A stretch of DNA of 64,000 nt from Peribacillus folii (GTDB taxonomy: Bacteria; Bacillota; Bacilli; Bacillales; DSM-1321), in assembly GCF_030271255.1 (NCBI RefSeq), contig NZ_JASJOM010000002.1, forward strand, positions 310,001-374,000. The letters are read 5' to 3'. The notes beneath the pieces are model-generated. The model worked only from the letters and a program-made list of their open reading frames with translations, was not told where the DNA came from and searched no databases. Position numbers and translations under genes: made by a program. Below are positions 8,937 through 17,830 of the stretch, in pieces (positions within the stretch are counted from its first letter, which is position 1; every line of letters begins with the position of its first letter).

Positions 8937-9528
8937 GGATCGGAGCCCCTTCCTTTTTTTCAACGAACGTTATCTCGCCAAACTTCAATTTAGCGATTTC
9001 AGCAAGGGACTCGACTTGAAAGCCTTGTTCCCTAAGGTCCTTGCCGCCGCTTTGGAAGGCTTTTTCAATAACGATGCCGATGCCTGCCACTTCTGCACCA
9101 ACCTGACTGCAAATATCCACCAAGCCTCTAGCTGCTTGGCCGACAGCAAGGAAGTCATCGATAATCAAAACCTTATCGCCAGCTTCAATATATTTATTGG
9201 AAACCGTGATTGTATTGGTTTCTTGTTTTGTAAAAGAATGGACAGAAGCAGTCACTAAATCGTTGGTCAAAGTAAGCGATTTACGTTTGCGCGCAAAGAT
9301 TAGCGGGACCTCCAATTCCAAGGCTGCCATCAATCCAGGTCCAATGCCTGAAGATTCTATGGTCAGCACCTTCGTTATTTCCTTTTGTTCAAAGCGCTTG
9401 GCGAATTCCTTACCGATTTCTTTCATTAGCATAGGATCCATTTGATGATTCAAGAATGAATCCACTTTCAATATGTCTTCAGATAAAGCTTGGCCCTCGG
9501 ACAAGATTTTTTCCTTTAAAAGTTGCAT
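8929..9528 (-). CDS. xpt: Xanthine phosphoribosyltransferase Xpt
   Basis: A 199-residue type I phosphoribosyltransferase that makes XMP from xanthine and PRPP. The PRPP-binding loop is [16 protein letters not shown] near residue 125, and IESSGIGPG near residue 60 matches the family. The start is ATG 9528 with GGAGGAACCTTC in front; the open frame extends upstream to 9690, but that part encodes the riboswitch expression platform and is not protein. The stop codon overlaps pbuX, so the two are coupled. Expression is predicted to fall when guanine or hypoxanthine is high because the upstream aptamer favours termination. Confidence 0.96.
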   Translation of the reverse strand: MQLLKEKILSEGQALSEDILKVDSFLNHQMDPMLMKEIGKEFAKRFEQKEITKVLTIESSGIGPGLMAALELEVPLIFARKRKSLTLTNDLVTASVHSFTKQETNTITVSNKYIEAGDKVLIIDDFLAVGQAARGLVDICSQVGAEVAGIGIVIEKAFQSGGKDLREQGFQVESLAEIAKLKFGEITFVEKKEGAPIHV

Positions 9529-9591
9529 GAAGGTTCCTCCCAGTTTTGGATGTTTATTGACCCATAAACCGTGCCTTGTTTCCCGGCAAAT

Positions 9592-9648
9592 AAAAAAGCC
9601 CAGGAAACATTGCGGCACTTTGTTGGAGTGAAGCAATATTTCCTGGGC
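9592..9648 (-). terminator. Riboswitch-controlled attenuator of xpt-pbuX
   Basis: GCCCAGGAAATATTGC and GCAATGTTTCCTGGGC (minus-strand reading of 9648-9598) form a 16-bp stem with one mismatch and are followed by TTTTTT at 9597-9592. It sits between the aptamer and the xpt ribosome site, the usual place for the ligand-dependent terminator of a guanine OFF switch. Confidence 0.92.
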
Positions 9649-9702
9649 ATACATGAAAAATGAATCAGCAAAAGCCTTCCATTTATGCAACAGAATCTAT
9701 TA

Positions 9703-9775
9703 CTCACCCATAGTCGAATCATTTACGGTAATTCGGTAGAAACTTGCAGGCCATATTCCTGCGATTATACGAGTG
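9703..9775 (-). promoter_or_regulatory. Guanine riboswitch aptamer (purine class)
   Basis: The minus strand shows the purine aptamer core almost as in B. subtilis xpt: CACTCGTATAATCG at the 5' side, ATATGG in L2, AAGTTTCTACC in J2/3, ACCGTAAAT in L3 and CGACTATGGGTG at the 3' side. The pyrimidine before UAUG in the GACUAUG segment is C, the base that pairs with guanine; adenine aptamers have U. A -10 like TATAAT at about 9803-9808 lies 28 nt upstream, which fits a transcript starting near 9796. Confidence 0.95.
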
Positions 9776-9944
9776 AAACTTTATACTTTTATTAATATAT
9801 GAATTATAACAACGCTGCTTTAATTTGAAAAGGAATTTTTAATAAAAACCGAACTTTCAATTAAAATGCCAAAAAATCATTCGCGTTTTTAGAATATTAT
9901 GATATTTGATAATCAACATATTACATCTGAAGCTTCAAATACGT

Positions 9945-9973
9945 GAAGACCTTGGCATTTTACCAAGGTCTTC
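9945..9973 (-). terminator. Hairpin terminator after ypwA
   Basis: GAAGACCTTGG (9945-9955) and CCAAGGTCTTC (9963-9973) form a perfect 11-bp stem just after the stop of the carboxypeptidase gene. The U tract on the minus strand is poor (ACGTATTTG). Confidence 0.65.
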
Positions 9974-9979
9974 CTGAAA

Positions 9980-11497
9980 TCATTGGATTTTGTATACATC
10001 CTTGTATTTGCTTTCAAGGTACCGGATCAAATATTGGACATTCAATCCTTCTCCTGTCGTTTCTTCCAAAATCTCCAGAGGTTTTTTTGTTTTGCCGTAT
10101 TTGTGGATCTTATCATTCAGCCATTTCCTGATGGGGTCAATGTTGCCAGCTTCCAACAAGTCATCAAAATCAGGCAAATCCTTCAGCATGGACTGCTTGA
10201 TTTGGGCAGCGTACATATATCCCAATGCATATGACGGAAAGTACCCAAAGCTGCCGTCTGACCAATGTACATCTTGCAATACACCCATGGCGTCATTCTC
10301 AGGCATGATTCCTAAATATTCGTTATATTTTTCATTCCAGACTTTAGGTAAGTCCTTCACTTCAAGTTCTCCATTAAACAGGTCTTTCTCCAGCTCATAC
10401 CGTATCATGATGTGTAAGGGATATGTAAGCTCATCTGCTTCGATGCGGATGAACGATGGCTTCGATTCGTTAATGCCGCGGTAAAAATCATCAAGCGTTA
10501 CATCATTGAATTGCTCGGGAGCAAATTCTTTCAGAAGGGAATATTTATTCTTCCAGAAGCTGTAGTTCCGGCCAATGAAATTCTCGAAAAACAATGATTG
10601 AGATTCATGGATCCCCATTGATGTCCCCTCATCAAGCAGCGTTCCGGTTAACTCCTCCGCGATATTCTGCTCATAAATGGCATGTCCGCATTCATGGATC
10701 GTACCAAAGATGGCGCCCCTGAAATCATTCTCATCGTAGCGGGTCGTCACCCGGACATCGCCCCGATTGATTCCAGTCGCAAAAGGATGAACGGTTTCAT
10801 CCAACCTGCCAGCTTTGAAATCGTATCCTAGCTGCTCTAAAACGGCTAGGTTCAATTGATGCTGTTTTTCTTTTGGGAACGTATCATAAAGGAATGACGT
10901 TTCTGGCTGATGTTCGCTTGAGGCGATTTGCTTTACAAGAGGCACGATACTCGCACGGAGTTCACTGAATACCTCGTCAAGTATATCTACGGTTACGCCT
11001 GGCTCATACATTTCCAATAGGGTATTGTATTTCTGTCCCTCATAGCCCCAATACTCCACGAACTTACGCGTATAAGCAACAATTTGCTCTAGATACGGTT
11101 GAAATAACGAAAAATCCGCTTTTTCCCTTGCCTCTTCCCATGCACTTTCAGAGCGGGATTGCAGAATCACGAATTCCCTGTACTCATCAGCAGGAATCTT
11201 TTTATTTCTATCAAACTCCTTTTTACATTCTTGCACCATTTTATTGGTCGTTTCGCTCAAGTGCGCTTCACTCATTGCAAGTTCTGTTATAAAGGATTCC
11301 ATCTCTTTACTTGTACTCATATTGAAAACCTCTGAAGAAATTACCCCAATCACTTCTGATCGCTGCTCTACCCCTTTTTTCGGGGCACCTGTGCGCAAAT
11401 CCCAAAAAATTAACGCCAGTGCCTCCTTATAGGCCGCAATTTTCTTCACATACTCTATAAATTCTTTTTCTATCGGTTCAATACCCTTTTTAATCAT
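9980..11497 (-). CDS. ypwA: Metallocarboxypeptidase, M32 family (YpwA)
   Basis: A 505-residue M32 carboxypeptidase, matching the roughly 500-residue B. subtilis YpwA and Thermus carboxypeptidase Taq. The zinc site HECGH lies near residue 262 (FGTIHECGHAIYEQ), with the family motifs GTSMGIHESQSLFFEN and ITTR-like VRVTTRYDEN around it. The enzyme trims C-terminal amino acids from peptides and is cytoplasmic (no signal peptide). ATG 11497 is preferred to the upstream TTG at 11515 because GGAAGGAG stands eight bases ahead of it. No neighbouring gene is clearly co-transcribed. Confidence 0.94.
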   Translation of the reverse strand: MIKKGIEPIEKEFIEYVKKIAAYKEALALIFWDLRTGAPKKGVEQRSEVIGVISSEVFNMSTSKEMESFITELAMSEAHLSETTNKMVQECKKEFDRNKKIPADEYREFVILQSRSESAWEEAREKADFSLFQPYLEQIVAYTRKFVEYWGYEGQKYNTLLEMYEPGVTVDILDEVFSELRASIVPLVKQIASSEHQPETSFLYDTFPKEKQHQLNLAVLEQLGYDFKAGRLDETVHPFATGINRGDVRVTTRYDENDFRGAIFGTIHECGHAIYEQNIAEELTGTLLDEGTSMGIHESQSLFFENFIGRNYSFWKNKYSLLKEFAPEQFNDVTLDDFYRGINESKPSFIRIEADELTYPLHIMIRYELEKDLFNGELEVKDLPKVWNEKYNEYLGIMPENDAMGVLQDVHWSDGSFGYFPSYALGYMYAAQIKQSMLKDLPDFDDLLEAGNIDPIRKWLNDKIHKYGKTKKPLEILEETTGEGLNVQYLIRYLESKYKDVYKIQ

Positions 11498-11562
11498 ATG
11501 CACTGCTCCTTCCAACTACACTTTACCATATTATACTAAACTCTTTCATCTCAGAACTACCA

Positions 11563-11603
11563 GTAAAAAAAAGAGCTCAAGGGAGCTTATCCCCTTGGGC
11601 TCT
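11563..11603 (-). terminator. Terminator of ypvA
   Basis: AGAGCTCAAGGG (11572-11583) pairs with CCCTTGGGCTCT (11592-11603), one G-T pair, and on the minus strand runs into eight T. Confidence 0.9.
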
Positions 11604-11618
11604 ATACTGATATACGGT

Positions 11619-13532
11619 TTACAGCGTAACCGGAAGAACCGACATGATCTTATCTTTCACCTGTTCCTCAAGATTTTTTTCCGTCAAAATCTGAACGGTT
11701 CCAGAGTCATTGCTCGTCCTGATCAAGCGTCCTATTCCTTGACGCAGGCGAAGAAGCATGTACGGAAGATCGACTTCCTCGAATGGATGGGAAACCGAAT
11801 TCCGTTTAGCTTCAAACACTGGATCAAGCGGAGGGAATGGCAAGGAATGTATTACGACATTTTGCAGAGATTGTCCCGGTACATCCAAACCTTCCCATAA
11901 ATGATAGGAGAATAGAGAAGAGTGCTCATCTTCTTGAAACTTTTTAACAAGATCGCTGATTTCCGCTTCTCCTTCAAAATAAAACGGATAAGCGGATTCA
12001 GGACAATGATCCTTGAACCATTGCAATTCTTCTTTAGAATGGAATAACACCAACGTACGTCCTTCATTTTCCTCTATCGTCTTTATCGTGTACTGAAGTT
12101 TTGCCATTTGGTCTCCATTTTCAAAGATAGGCATGTTCATTTTCATGACTTCATCATATTCGAATGGTGACTCCACAGAGAAACTGTCATACTTTTCGAT
12201 TCCCAAGCTATCAGCAATATATTGGAACGATTTGTTATCCGATAAAGTCGCTGATGAGAAAATGTACGGAATCTTTTTAGAGAATACTTGTTCAGACAGG
12301 ATGTCCTGTACCATCCTTGGCATGATGACCAATGTCTTCGTCATTTCATTTTCTTCAAACCAGGAAACGGCCTGTTCATCCTTAACGAACAAAGAAAGTG
12401 AATAGCCAAGCTGCTCTAAATATTCCTCCGTCACTTTTAGGTCATAGTCATTAATCGTGTACATTTCGGCTTCAAAAACGAGGCTCTCCTCCAACTCTTC
12501 GACCTTTTTTTGAAGCTTTTGAGCGAAGCTCGTTATTTGTTTGGACATGGGAATTTCATAGCGATTAGATCCGGTGACATGAATCGCTTTATCATCGAGC
12601 AAATCAAAAAATTCCTCATTGATGTCAATCAAGTCCTCGATGATGTATAGCGTTTCTTCACGAACCTGATTGCCTGTCAGCAATTCCAATACAGAAGCAA
12701 GCGTTTGTTCGCCAACTTTATATGTCAACGCTTTTTGGGCAGCAAACTCCAGCAGGTGGCCTTCATCAAAAACGACACAGCTATGCTCCGGCAGTAACGG
12801 CAATTGCCCTTCACGCTTCCGTTTCTCTTTTGTCCATACATGCTCCATGAAAAAGTCATGAGAACAAATGATCAAATCGCTTGATTTGCGATAGTGATCC
12901 CGGGATAACGTCTGGCCGCAGCGATGCCGTTTATCACAAGTGAAACAGTTTTGAAGCTGATCCCAGCCGACTTTGGACCAATCTTCATCATTCAAATAGG
13001 GGTATTGTTTACGATCCCCGTATGCTGTATAGGCATTCATGGATGAATTGTCATGGACAAACTTAGGGAGTTCATCATAAAGCTGATCTATTCCCTCAGA
13101 GTCTTCATGATTGACCGCATGTTCCAATTTCTTTAGGCAAACATATTGATCGTGGTATTTGGCAAGGCGGACGTCCACTTCGATTCCCAAGGCATTTTTA
13201 ATTTTTTCTATATCGCCTTCTTCTTTCACAAGCTGTTCTATCAGAGTTTCATCCGCACACGAAATAATTGCCGGTTTATTCGTATATCTTGCATAACAAA
13301 TCGCATATAGTAAATAGACCAAGGTCTTACCGGTCCCTACACCTGCTTCAGCAAAACTTACATTCTTTTCTTTAAAGGCTTTTTCCAACTGAAAAGCCAT
13401 GAAGATTTGTTCATCACGCAGCTCAAATCCTTTTTCGGGAAGAATATCGTAAAAGACATCACCGATCCATTCTGAAAGCTTATCGTAAAAAGAATCTTCC
13501 TTCGTTACCGAAAAAGGCAGTGTTTTAAGCAT
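11619..13532 (-). CDS. ypvA: Fe-S ATP-dependent helicase of the XPD/DinG group (YpvA)
   Basis: A 637-residue superfamily 2 helicase without an exonuclease domain. Walker A is AEAGVGTGKTLVY near residue 64; the DEGH box is CVVFDEGHLLEF near residue 257; late motifs are FSYHLWEGLDVPG and RLRQGIGRLIRT. Four cysteines between motif I and II (one in YVCLKKLEH and three in CFTCDKRHRC) fit the 4Fe-4S domain of XPD/DinG helicases. The gene is recognisably B. subtilis ypvA, whose exact role is not established in my knowledge; 5'-3' unwinding in repair is the family expectation. Its paralogue dinG at 43.7 kb lacks these cysteines. Confidence 0.92.
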   Translation of the reverse strand: MLKTLPFSVTKEDSFYDKLSEWIGDVFYDILPEKGFELRDEQIFMAFQLEKAFKEKNVSFAEAGVGTGKTLVYLLYAICYARYTNKPAIISCADETLIEQLVKEEGDIEKIKNALGIEVDVRLAKYHDQYVCLKKLEHAVNHEDSEGIDQLYDELPKFVHDNSSMNAYTAYGDRKQYPYLNDEDWSKVGWDQLQNCFTCDKRHRCGQTLSRDHYRKSSDLIICSHDFFMEHVWTKEKRKREGQLPLLPEHSCVVFDEGHLLEFAAQKALTYKVGEQTLASVLELLTGNQVREETLYIIEDLIDINEEFFDLLDDKAIHVTGSNRYEIPMSKQITSFAQKLQKKVEELEESLVFEAEMYTINDYDLKVTEEYLEQLGYSLSLFVKDEQAVSWFEENEMTKTLVIMPRMVQDILSEQVFSKKIPYIFSSATLSDNKSFQYIADSLGIEKYDSFSVESPFEYDEVMKMNMPIFENGDQMAKLQYTIKTIEENEGRTLVLFHSKEELQWFKDHCPESAYPFYFEGEAEISDLVKKFQEDEHSSLFSYHLWEGLDVPGQSLQNVVIHSLPFPPLDPVFEAKRNSVSHPFEEVDLPYMLLRLRQGIGRLIRTSNDSGTVQILTEKNLEEQVKDKIMSVLPVTL

Positions 13533-13671
13533 CCTGGTCTCCCCTTTTATCTATCATAAATAAACTAATCCGTACAATAATGATCTTAAGCAAAAGTATA
13601 TTATCCTTTATTACACATCAATAGTCAAGGCAATTACCAATATACCAGGAATGTTACGCTACGGATCCAAT

Positions 13672-13707
13672 TAAAAATAAAAGACAGGCTCTTATCAGAG
13701 CCTGTCT
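13672..13707 (-). terminator. Terminator of the cold shock gene
   Basis: AGACAGGCTC (13682-13691) and GAGCCTGTCT (13698-13707) form a perfect stem with a 6-nt loop; the minus strand continues TTTTATTTTTAATT. Confidence 0.92.
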
Positions 13708-13727
13708 GTACCTGCTATAGGGTTGAA

Positions 13728-13928
13728 TTAAGCTTTGTTTACGTTTGATGCTTGTGGTCCACGTTGACCTTGTTCAACATCAAATGTAACATCTTGGCCT
13801 TCTTCAAGTGTTTTGAAACCTTCGCCTTGAATAGCTGAGAAATGTACGAATACATCGTCTCCACCTTCACGTTCGATGAAGCCAAAACCTTTTTCTGCGT
13901 TAAACCATTTTACTTTACCTTGTTCCAT
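13728..13928 (-). CDS. cspD: Cold shock protein (CspB/CspD family)
   Basis: A 66-residue single OB-fold RNA chaperone. RNP1 is KGFGFIE (residues 13-19) and RNP2 is VFVHFS (residues 26-31), both with the aromatic residues that stack on single-stranded nucleic acid. The position beside ypsC and rnpB and the sequence resemble B. subtilis CspD, but CspB/C/D are so alike that the letter is inferred. The ribosome site GGAGG precedes ATG 13928 at eight bases. A long AT-rich leader (13929 onwards) could hold a cold-responsive 5' UTR, which I cannot confirm. Confidence 0.93.
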   Translation of the reverse strand: MEQGKVKWFNAEKGFGFIEREGGDDVFVHFSAIQGEGFKTLEEGQDVTFDVEQGQRGPQASNVNKA

Positions 13929-14117
13929 TTTTGTTGCCTCCTAGTGTGTTCTCCACACATTATATTACTATCCTTGCTCATTGCACATTAAGGTTTTCCT
14001 TAAATCTGAACAAAAATAATTCATTATTAGAATAACAGAAAAGGAAATGATAAGCAAGACTGGAACCTATTATGAATAAAACGTCCTGATTATTCAAAAT
14101 GTTCCATTATATTGGAC

Positions 14118-15269
14118 CTATCCTTCGACGCGAGGCTGTCTTGGCGGGCGTTTTCCCCAATACTGATAAAGGTCGGCCCGGATGAAGCCGTTAAACAATT
14201 TCCTTTTTTTAGTTGCTGGTTTACCATAATGCTGTTCGAAGTCCGGGTTGGAAGTGATCATGTATACCGACCAGGTATCAAGCTTCTTGAAGGCTTGGCC
14301 CATTTCACGATACATCTGTTCGACCGCTTTTTTCTCCCCAAGCCGCTCACCGTAAGGCGGGTTACCGACAATGACGCCAAACTCTTTCCTCGTCGAAATA
14401 TCCCGCACCTGCATTTGCTTGAACTCAATCAAATCCCCCAAACCTGCCTCGAAACTATTGGCTTTCGCGATATCAACCATCCGATGGTCTATATCACAGC
14501 CTGTTATATCCAAATGCTGATCATAATTTGCTAAGTCCTCCGCTTCATCCCTCGCGTCATCCCAGACCTTAGCTTCCATCCACGACCAGGTTTCGGCAAC
14601 GAATTCCCGATTGAAGCCAGGGGCTATATTCTGCCCGATCAAGGCTGCCTCGATTGGAATCGTTCCCGATCCACAAAACGGATCTATGAATGGCTTATCC
14701 GGTTTCCAATTGGTCAGCATGATTAAGGCCGCAGCCAAGGTTTCCTTGAGGGGCGCTTCCCCCTGCCCGGTCCGATAGCCTCGCTTATGCAAGCCTGCAC
14801 CTGAGGTGTCCATCGTAAGCGTCACAACATCTTTCAAGATCGATACCTCAATTTTGAACAGCGGGCCAGTCTCGGCAAACCAGGAAACTTGCTTATATTT
14901 GCTTTTCAATCTGTCAACGATCGCCTTTTTGACGATAGCCTGGCAATCAGGCACGCTGTAAAGCTGTGACTTGACTGATTTTCCGCTTACAGGGAACTCG
15001 ACATCTGCAGACAAATAATCTTCCCAATTCAAGGCTTTCGTTTTTTCAAACAATTCATCAAAGGAATATGCTTTAAATTCACCGACTTTTATTTTGACCC
15101 TATCAGCACTCCGAAGCCATAAATTGGAGCGGGCAATCGCAGACTGATCGCCTTTGTACATGATCTTTCCATTTTCAACCTGACAATCGTAACCTAAATC
15201 CCTGACTTCCTTTGCAACGATTGATTCCAATCCCATTGCGGAAGTCGCGATAATATCGAATTGTTTCAT
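14118..15269 (-). CDS. ypsC: THUMP-domain RNA N2-guanine methyltransferase YpsC (RlmL-like)
   Basis: A 383-residue SAM-dependent RNA methyltransferase. The N-terminal 160 residues form the ferredoxin-like/THUMP part (GLESIVAKEVRDLGYD, then SAIARSNLWLRSADRVKI); the catalytic half has the SAM motif FIDPFCGSGTIPIEAALI near residue 195 and the amino-methylating motif IVGNPPYGERL near residue 304. E. coli RlmL's N-terminal half modifies G2445 of 23S rRNA; the same target is inferred for the B. subtilis orthologue. ATG 15269 has AAAGAAGGTG upstream. It follows a questionable small frame (15291-15479). Confidence 0.92.
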   Translation of the reverse strand: MKQFDIIATSAMGLESIVAKEVRDLGYDCQVENGKIMYKGDQSAIARSNLWLRSADRVKIKVGEFKAYSFDELFEKTKALNWEDYLSADVEFPVSGKSVKSQLYSVPDCQAIVKKAIVDRLKSKYKQVSWFAETGPLFKIEVSILKDVVTLTMDTSGAGLHKRGYRTGQGEAPLKETLAAALIMLTNWKPDKPFIDPFCGSGTIPIEAALIGQNIAPGFNREFVAETWSWMEAKVWDDARDEAEDLANYDQHLDITGCDIDHRMVDIAKANSFEAGLGDLIEFKQMQVRDISTRKEFGVIVGNPPYGERLGEKKAVEQMYREMGQAFKKLDTWSVYMITSNPDFEQHYGKPATKKRKLFNGFIRADLYQYWGKRPPRQPRVEG

Positions 15270-15290
15270 TGGTCTTGCACCTTCTTTCCA

Positions 15291-15479
15291 TTAATTCAAA
15301 TCAATGCCGCCTTCACGGCCTTCAATTTCAATACAAGCAATACCTTTTTTTATTCGCTTAGCATTCGTGTTTGCGTGCCATTTGACACTTTCATTTCTTC
15401 TATGTATCGACTGGTCAAGCTTGCACTCCTCCAAAGAGGAAATGAAGGTATTCATGCAGAGCAAATACCACCCATTCAT
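15291..15479 (-). CDS. Doubtful small protein (about 62 residues) upstream of ypsC
   Basis: An open frame ends 21 nt before ypsC, with AAAGGAG two bases before the ATG at 15479 and another GGAGG inside. The C-terminal half (CKLDQSIHRRNESVKWHANT... to GREGGIDLN) has a protein-like charged composition, while the N-terminal 15 residues look less natural, so the true start may be internal. Not recognised. It could equally be leader sequence between rnpB's terminator and ypsC. Confidence 0.3.
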   Translation of the reverse strand: MNGWYLLCMNTFISSLEECKLDQSIHRRNESVKWHANTNAKRIKKGIACIEIEGREGGIDLN

Positions 15480-15494
15480 AACTCCTTTATGCAC

Positions 15495-15704
15495 TAGCTG
15501 TTGAACCCTTATTTATAGAGGATGCCCAAAAACATGGAATTGCTTAACTTTCCCGCGCTTTTCAAGCATACAACGAATGAAAAAATCCCATTTGTGAATC
15601 GTGATCCCAAAACACGTCAAGTACATAGTGTAACACAGAGCAGGATTGGATAACGAGTAATTTTGGAATCCGTCCACTTTTTAGCAAATGGCTGTTTCAT
15701 AAAC
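15495..15704. other. Intergenic stretch between rnpB terminator and ypsC leader
   Basis: No convincing gene or structured RNA was recognised in this 210-bp stretch; it presumably holds the ypsC promoter on the minus strand. Confidence 0.5.
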
Positions 15705-15729
15705 AAAAACTCTCCTTTTAAAAGGAGAG
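15705..15729 (-). terminator. Terminator of rnpB
   Basis: The perfect palindrome CTCTCCTTTTAAAAGGAGAG (15710-15729) is followed on the minus strand by TTTTTG, directly after the RNase P RNA 3' end. Confidence 0.9.
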
Positions 15730-15737
15730 CTGTGCTT

Positions 15738-16156
15738 TTGATATAATATGATAACGTTCTGTAAGCCATGTTTTGTTCCTCAGTACTGCAAGCGACTCAC
15801 GTCTCGTACTTCGGCGGTAATCATCTATCTACAGAAGCTTGGCTTCTGTCCTTCTCCTCGTTCAATTCCAAGGAAGAAAGCGCCCCTACCATTAATTTGG
15901 GTTTCTCGCTCGTGGGGTTTACCTCGTTCCACCCTTTACATTTCTGTAAAGGCTCCGTCACTGTGGCACTTTTATAGGTAGTCATGCCATATCCAATGGA
16001 CTTAGGCATTTTCCCAGCCGTCAGCAATCCTAGACTGCTGCCCAAGCTTATTTTTTCGCCAGGCACGAACACTACGGACATCGCAGTCCGTGCGAGCATG
16101 GACTTTCCTCTACTGCAAAAAAATGCAGCAGCAATTACCCAAACGTTAACATAACA
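15738..16156 (-). ncRNA. rnpB: RNase P RNA, Bacillus type B
   Basis: The minus strand matches B. subtilis RNase P RNA along its length: AGAGGAAAGTCCATGCTCGCACGG near the 5' side (conserved region I), AGTGCCACAGTGACG, AACGAGGTAAACCCC, GAGCGAGAAACCCAAAT, GAAGGACAGAA, TAGATAGATGATTACCGCC (conserved region V) and ACAAAACATGGCTTACAGAACG at the 3' side. This is the catalytic RNA that matures tRNA 5' ends. The 5' end near 16156 is set from the promoter seven bases upstream; the 3' end is uncertain by a few bases. Confidence 0.97.
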
Positions 16157-16162
16157 TCATTG

Positions 16163-16191
16163 ATTATACTTCATTAACCATTAAAACACAA
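16163..16191 (-). promoter_or_regulatory. Sigma-A promoter of rnpB
   Basis: On the minus strand TTGTGT (16191-16186) and TATAAT (16168-16163) are separated by exactly 17 bases, and the predicted start falls at the RNase P RNA 5' end. Confidence 0.8.
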
Positions 16192-16223
16192 TACCAAGAT
16201 CATTTTCTTTTTTAAAAAAGGAA

Positions 16224-16535
16224 TCAATCAAAAAGCTTGTTTCCAAAAACGTGCTTTTCCAAATTGGATAGCCGTTTCAGGATGTCAAAGTTAGTGGTTC
16301 CCGGTGTTGCACTGGGAGCAGGTTGGTTGGGACGTTTTGTACTTTCTTCGGCATGTTTTTTTAATTTGAGATTTTCTTGTTTAAGATCTTCAATCTCCTG
16401 ATGGAACACTTCATAATCTTTAATGATCAGATCCAGGAATTGATCTACATCTTCAGGCTTATAACCGCGCATGGCTGTTTTAAAATCCTTCTCAAGAATA
16501 TCCTTAGCCGTTAATTTTATCTTATCGGATAGCAT
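16224..16535 (-). CDS. gpsB: Cell division/elongation regulator GpsB
   Basis: A 103-residue DivIVA-like protein. The N-terminal membrane-binding/coiled-coil domain ([29 protein letters not shown]) carries the conserved DILEKxFKTxxRGY block, and [20 protein letters not shown] is the coiled coil; the C-terminus [15 protein letters not shown] is the short trimer-forming helix. GpsB moves PBP1 between sidewall and septum in B. subtilis, so its partner is probably the ponA product at 26.9 kb. ATG 16535 with GAGGTGA five bases before it is preferred to the GTG at 16544. It lies directly upstream of rnpB on the same strand. Confidence 0.95.
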   Translation of the reverse strand: MLSDKIKLTAKDILEKDFKTAMRGYKPEDVDQFLDLIIKDYEVFHQEIEDLKQENLKLKKHAEESTKRPNQPAPSATPGTTNFDILKRLSNLEKHVFGNKLFD

Positions 16536-16735
16536 AAGACTCACCTCAATACTTTCGCCAATACAATCGACTTTTTATTATTTTTTCAAATCTGTCTGGG
16601 TTTGTCAACGAAACACACTGATAATTGAATAATGCTTACGTGCACGCTATGTACTCCCATGAATCTCTATCTAAATTTCATCATAATATGAATGGCTTCC
16701 AGAAACAACTTTTAATCGATAAAATTTTCGGTCCG

Positions 16736-17287
16736 TCACTCCTCCGACCACGTGCTCTCTTCCGCGGCCATTTGCAGGTCATCGAAGTTTACCTGATAGA
16801 TGGGATATGATTGATTTTCCGCTTTTTTTAATGCTTCTTGATATGGGTATTTGGCTGATCCATCTTTTTCGTCTTCAAATATGATGAGCATCGCATCACT
16901 TTTATGGACCATATACTTATTTTTGATTTTTAGTTGCTGGGGACCTTCATACGGTTTATGGAAGATGGAATCGACGAAATCGGCACGGGCCACTATTGAC
17001 CGATAATATTCCTGATTGGTCTCGTTCCATGATTCTTCCTGTTTCAGATAGGGTGTAAGCACGCCTAATTTAAGCTGATCATACTCCTCCTGCAGGGCAA
17101 ATACCACTTCGGCTCCCCAAAGCTCGGTGCCTAATTGTCCGGATATGATCACCCATTCGAGACCATCTTCCACCATTGGCAGCAGACGCTGCTCAATGGC
17201 TTTCTTTATATATTTCACGGCCTCATGGTCATTTTTGAATATCCCGAATTCAAACGCCTTGTAGCCGGTTAAATATAAAACCTTCAT
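16736..17287 (-). CDS. ypsA: YpsA, SLOG-superfamily protein (DUF1273)
   Basis: A 183-residue protein starting MKVLYLTGYKAFEFGIF, the usual YpsA N-terminus. The nucleotide-binding Rossmann-like SLOG fold is suggested by VIISGQLGTELWGAEVV near residue 48. In B. subtilis YpsA is reported to influence cell division and oxidative stress tolerance, and its gene neighbours gpsB, as here. Ligand and biochemical activity are not established. The last residues (EESTWSEE) are acidic, as in relatives. Confidence 0.9.
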   Translation of the reverse strand: MKVLYLTGYKAFEFGIFKNDHEAVKYIKKAIEQRLLPMVEDGLEWVIISGQLGTELWGAEVVFALQEEYDQLKLGVLTPYLKQEESWNETNQEYYRSIVARADFVDSIFHKPYEGPQQLKIKNKYMVHKSDAMLIIFEDEKDGSAKYPYQEALKKAENQSYPIYQVNFDDLQMAAEESTWSEE

Positions 17288-17323
17288 CGCTTGGCCAAAC
17301 TCCCTCTTTTATGATTATGTATG

Positions 17324-17352
17324 AAAAAAATAAGGGCTAAGAGCCCTTATTT
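17324..17352 (-). terminator. Terminator of cotD
   Basis: AATAAGGGCT and AGCCCTTATT form a near-perfect stem with a 3-nt loop, and the minus strand continues TTTTTTTCATAC. It begins one base after the cotD stop codon. Confidence 0.9.
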
Positions 17353-17353
17353 A

Positions 17354-17830
17354 TCAGTATCCGAAATGTCTAGGCGGACAGCACGGGTTGTGCGGTTTTC
17401 CACAAATCAAGTTTTGGGTATAGCATTCATTCACCACGGATTGTGTATGCGGGAAGTAATGCTTATACGTGTTCACATGTTTGTTGACCGTTGTAGTATG
17501 TGATGGATGAACAACAGGAATCACCGTGTTCGAAACATTCGTATTAACATATTGCTTGGTTGGATTGACTTGGGCTGGGGCCACTTGGGATGGAGAAGTT
17601 TGCGTCGGGCCATATTGCATCGGTTGAGAATAGGCACCCATGACATTGGAGTTATTATTGTTTGATACGCCCATGACGTTATTATTATTCGATACGCCCA
17701 TGACGTTGTTGTTATTTGATACGCCCATGACATTGGCGTTATTGTTGTTATAAGCGCCCATTACTCCTGGTGCGTTCCCGTAAGCTCCCATTACATTGGA
17801 GTTGTTTCCTCCACAATTACGAAAATTCAT
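17354..17830 (-). CDS. cotD: Spore coat protein CotD with an Asn-rich tandem repeat insertion
   Basis: The C-terminal 55 residues (VIPVVHPSHTTTVNKHVNTYKHYFPHTQSVVNE and CGKPHNPCCPPRHFGY) match the His-rich CotD core of B. subtilis, a 75-residue inner coat protein. Ahead of it lies an unusual 100-residue N-terminal region: six VMG units start at residues 13, 23, 34, 43, 52 and 63, three being exact VMGVSNNNN repeats, followed by a Pro/Gln/Ser-rich segment. The 27-bp DNA units are near identical, so length changes by slippage or recombination are likely. The gene stands alone with its own terminator, and expression in the mother cell late in sporulation is expected from the family. Confidence 0.88.
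   Translation of the reverse strand: MNFRNCGGNNSNVMGAYGNAPGVMGAYNNNNANVMGVSNNNNVMGVSNNNNVMGVSNNNNSNVMGAYSQPMQYGPTQTSPSQVAPAQVNPTKQYVNTNVSNTVIPVVHPSHTTTVNKHVNTYKHYFPHTQSVVNECYTQNLICGKPHNPCCPPRHFGY

Noticed and set aside
9529..9690. N-terminal extension of xpt (open frame from 9690)
   Set aside because: It is the riboswitch expression platform; the GGAGG site and family length both set the start at 9528.
17640..17770. CRISPR-like regular repeats in cotD
   Set aside because: They are in-frame 27-bp coding repeats without spacers and encode the VMG-Asn units.
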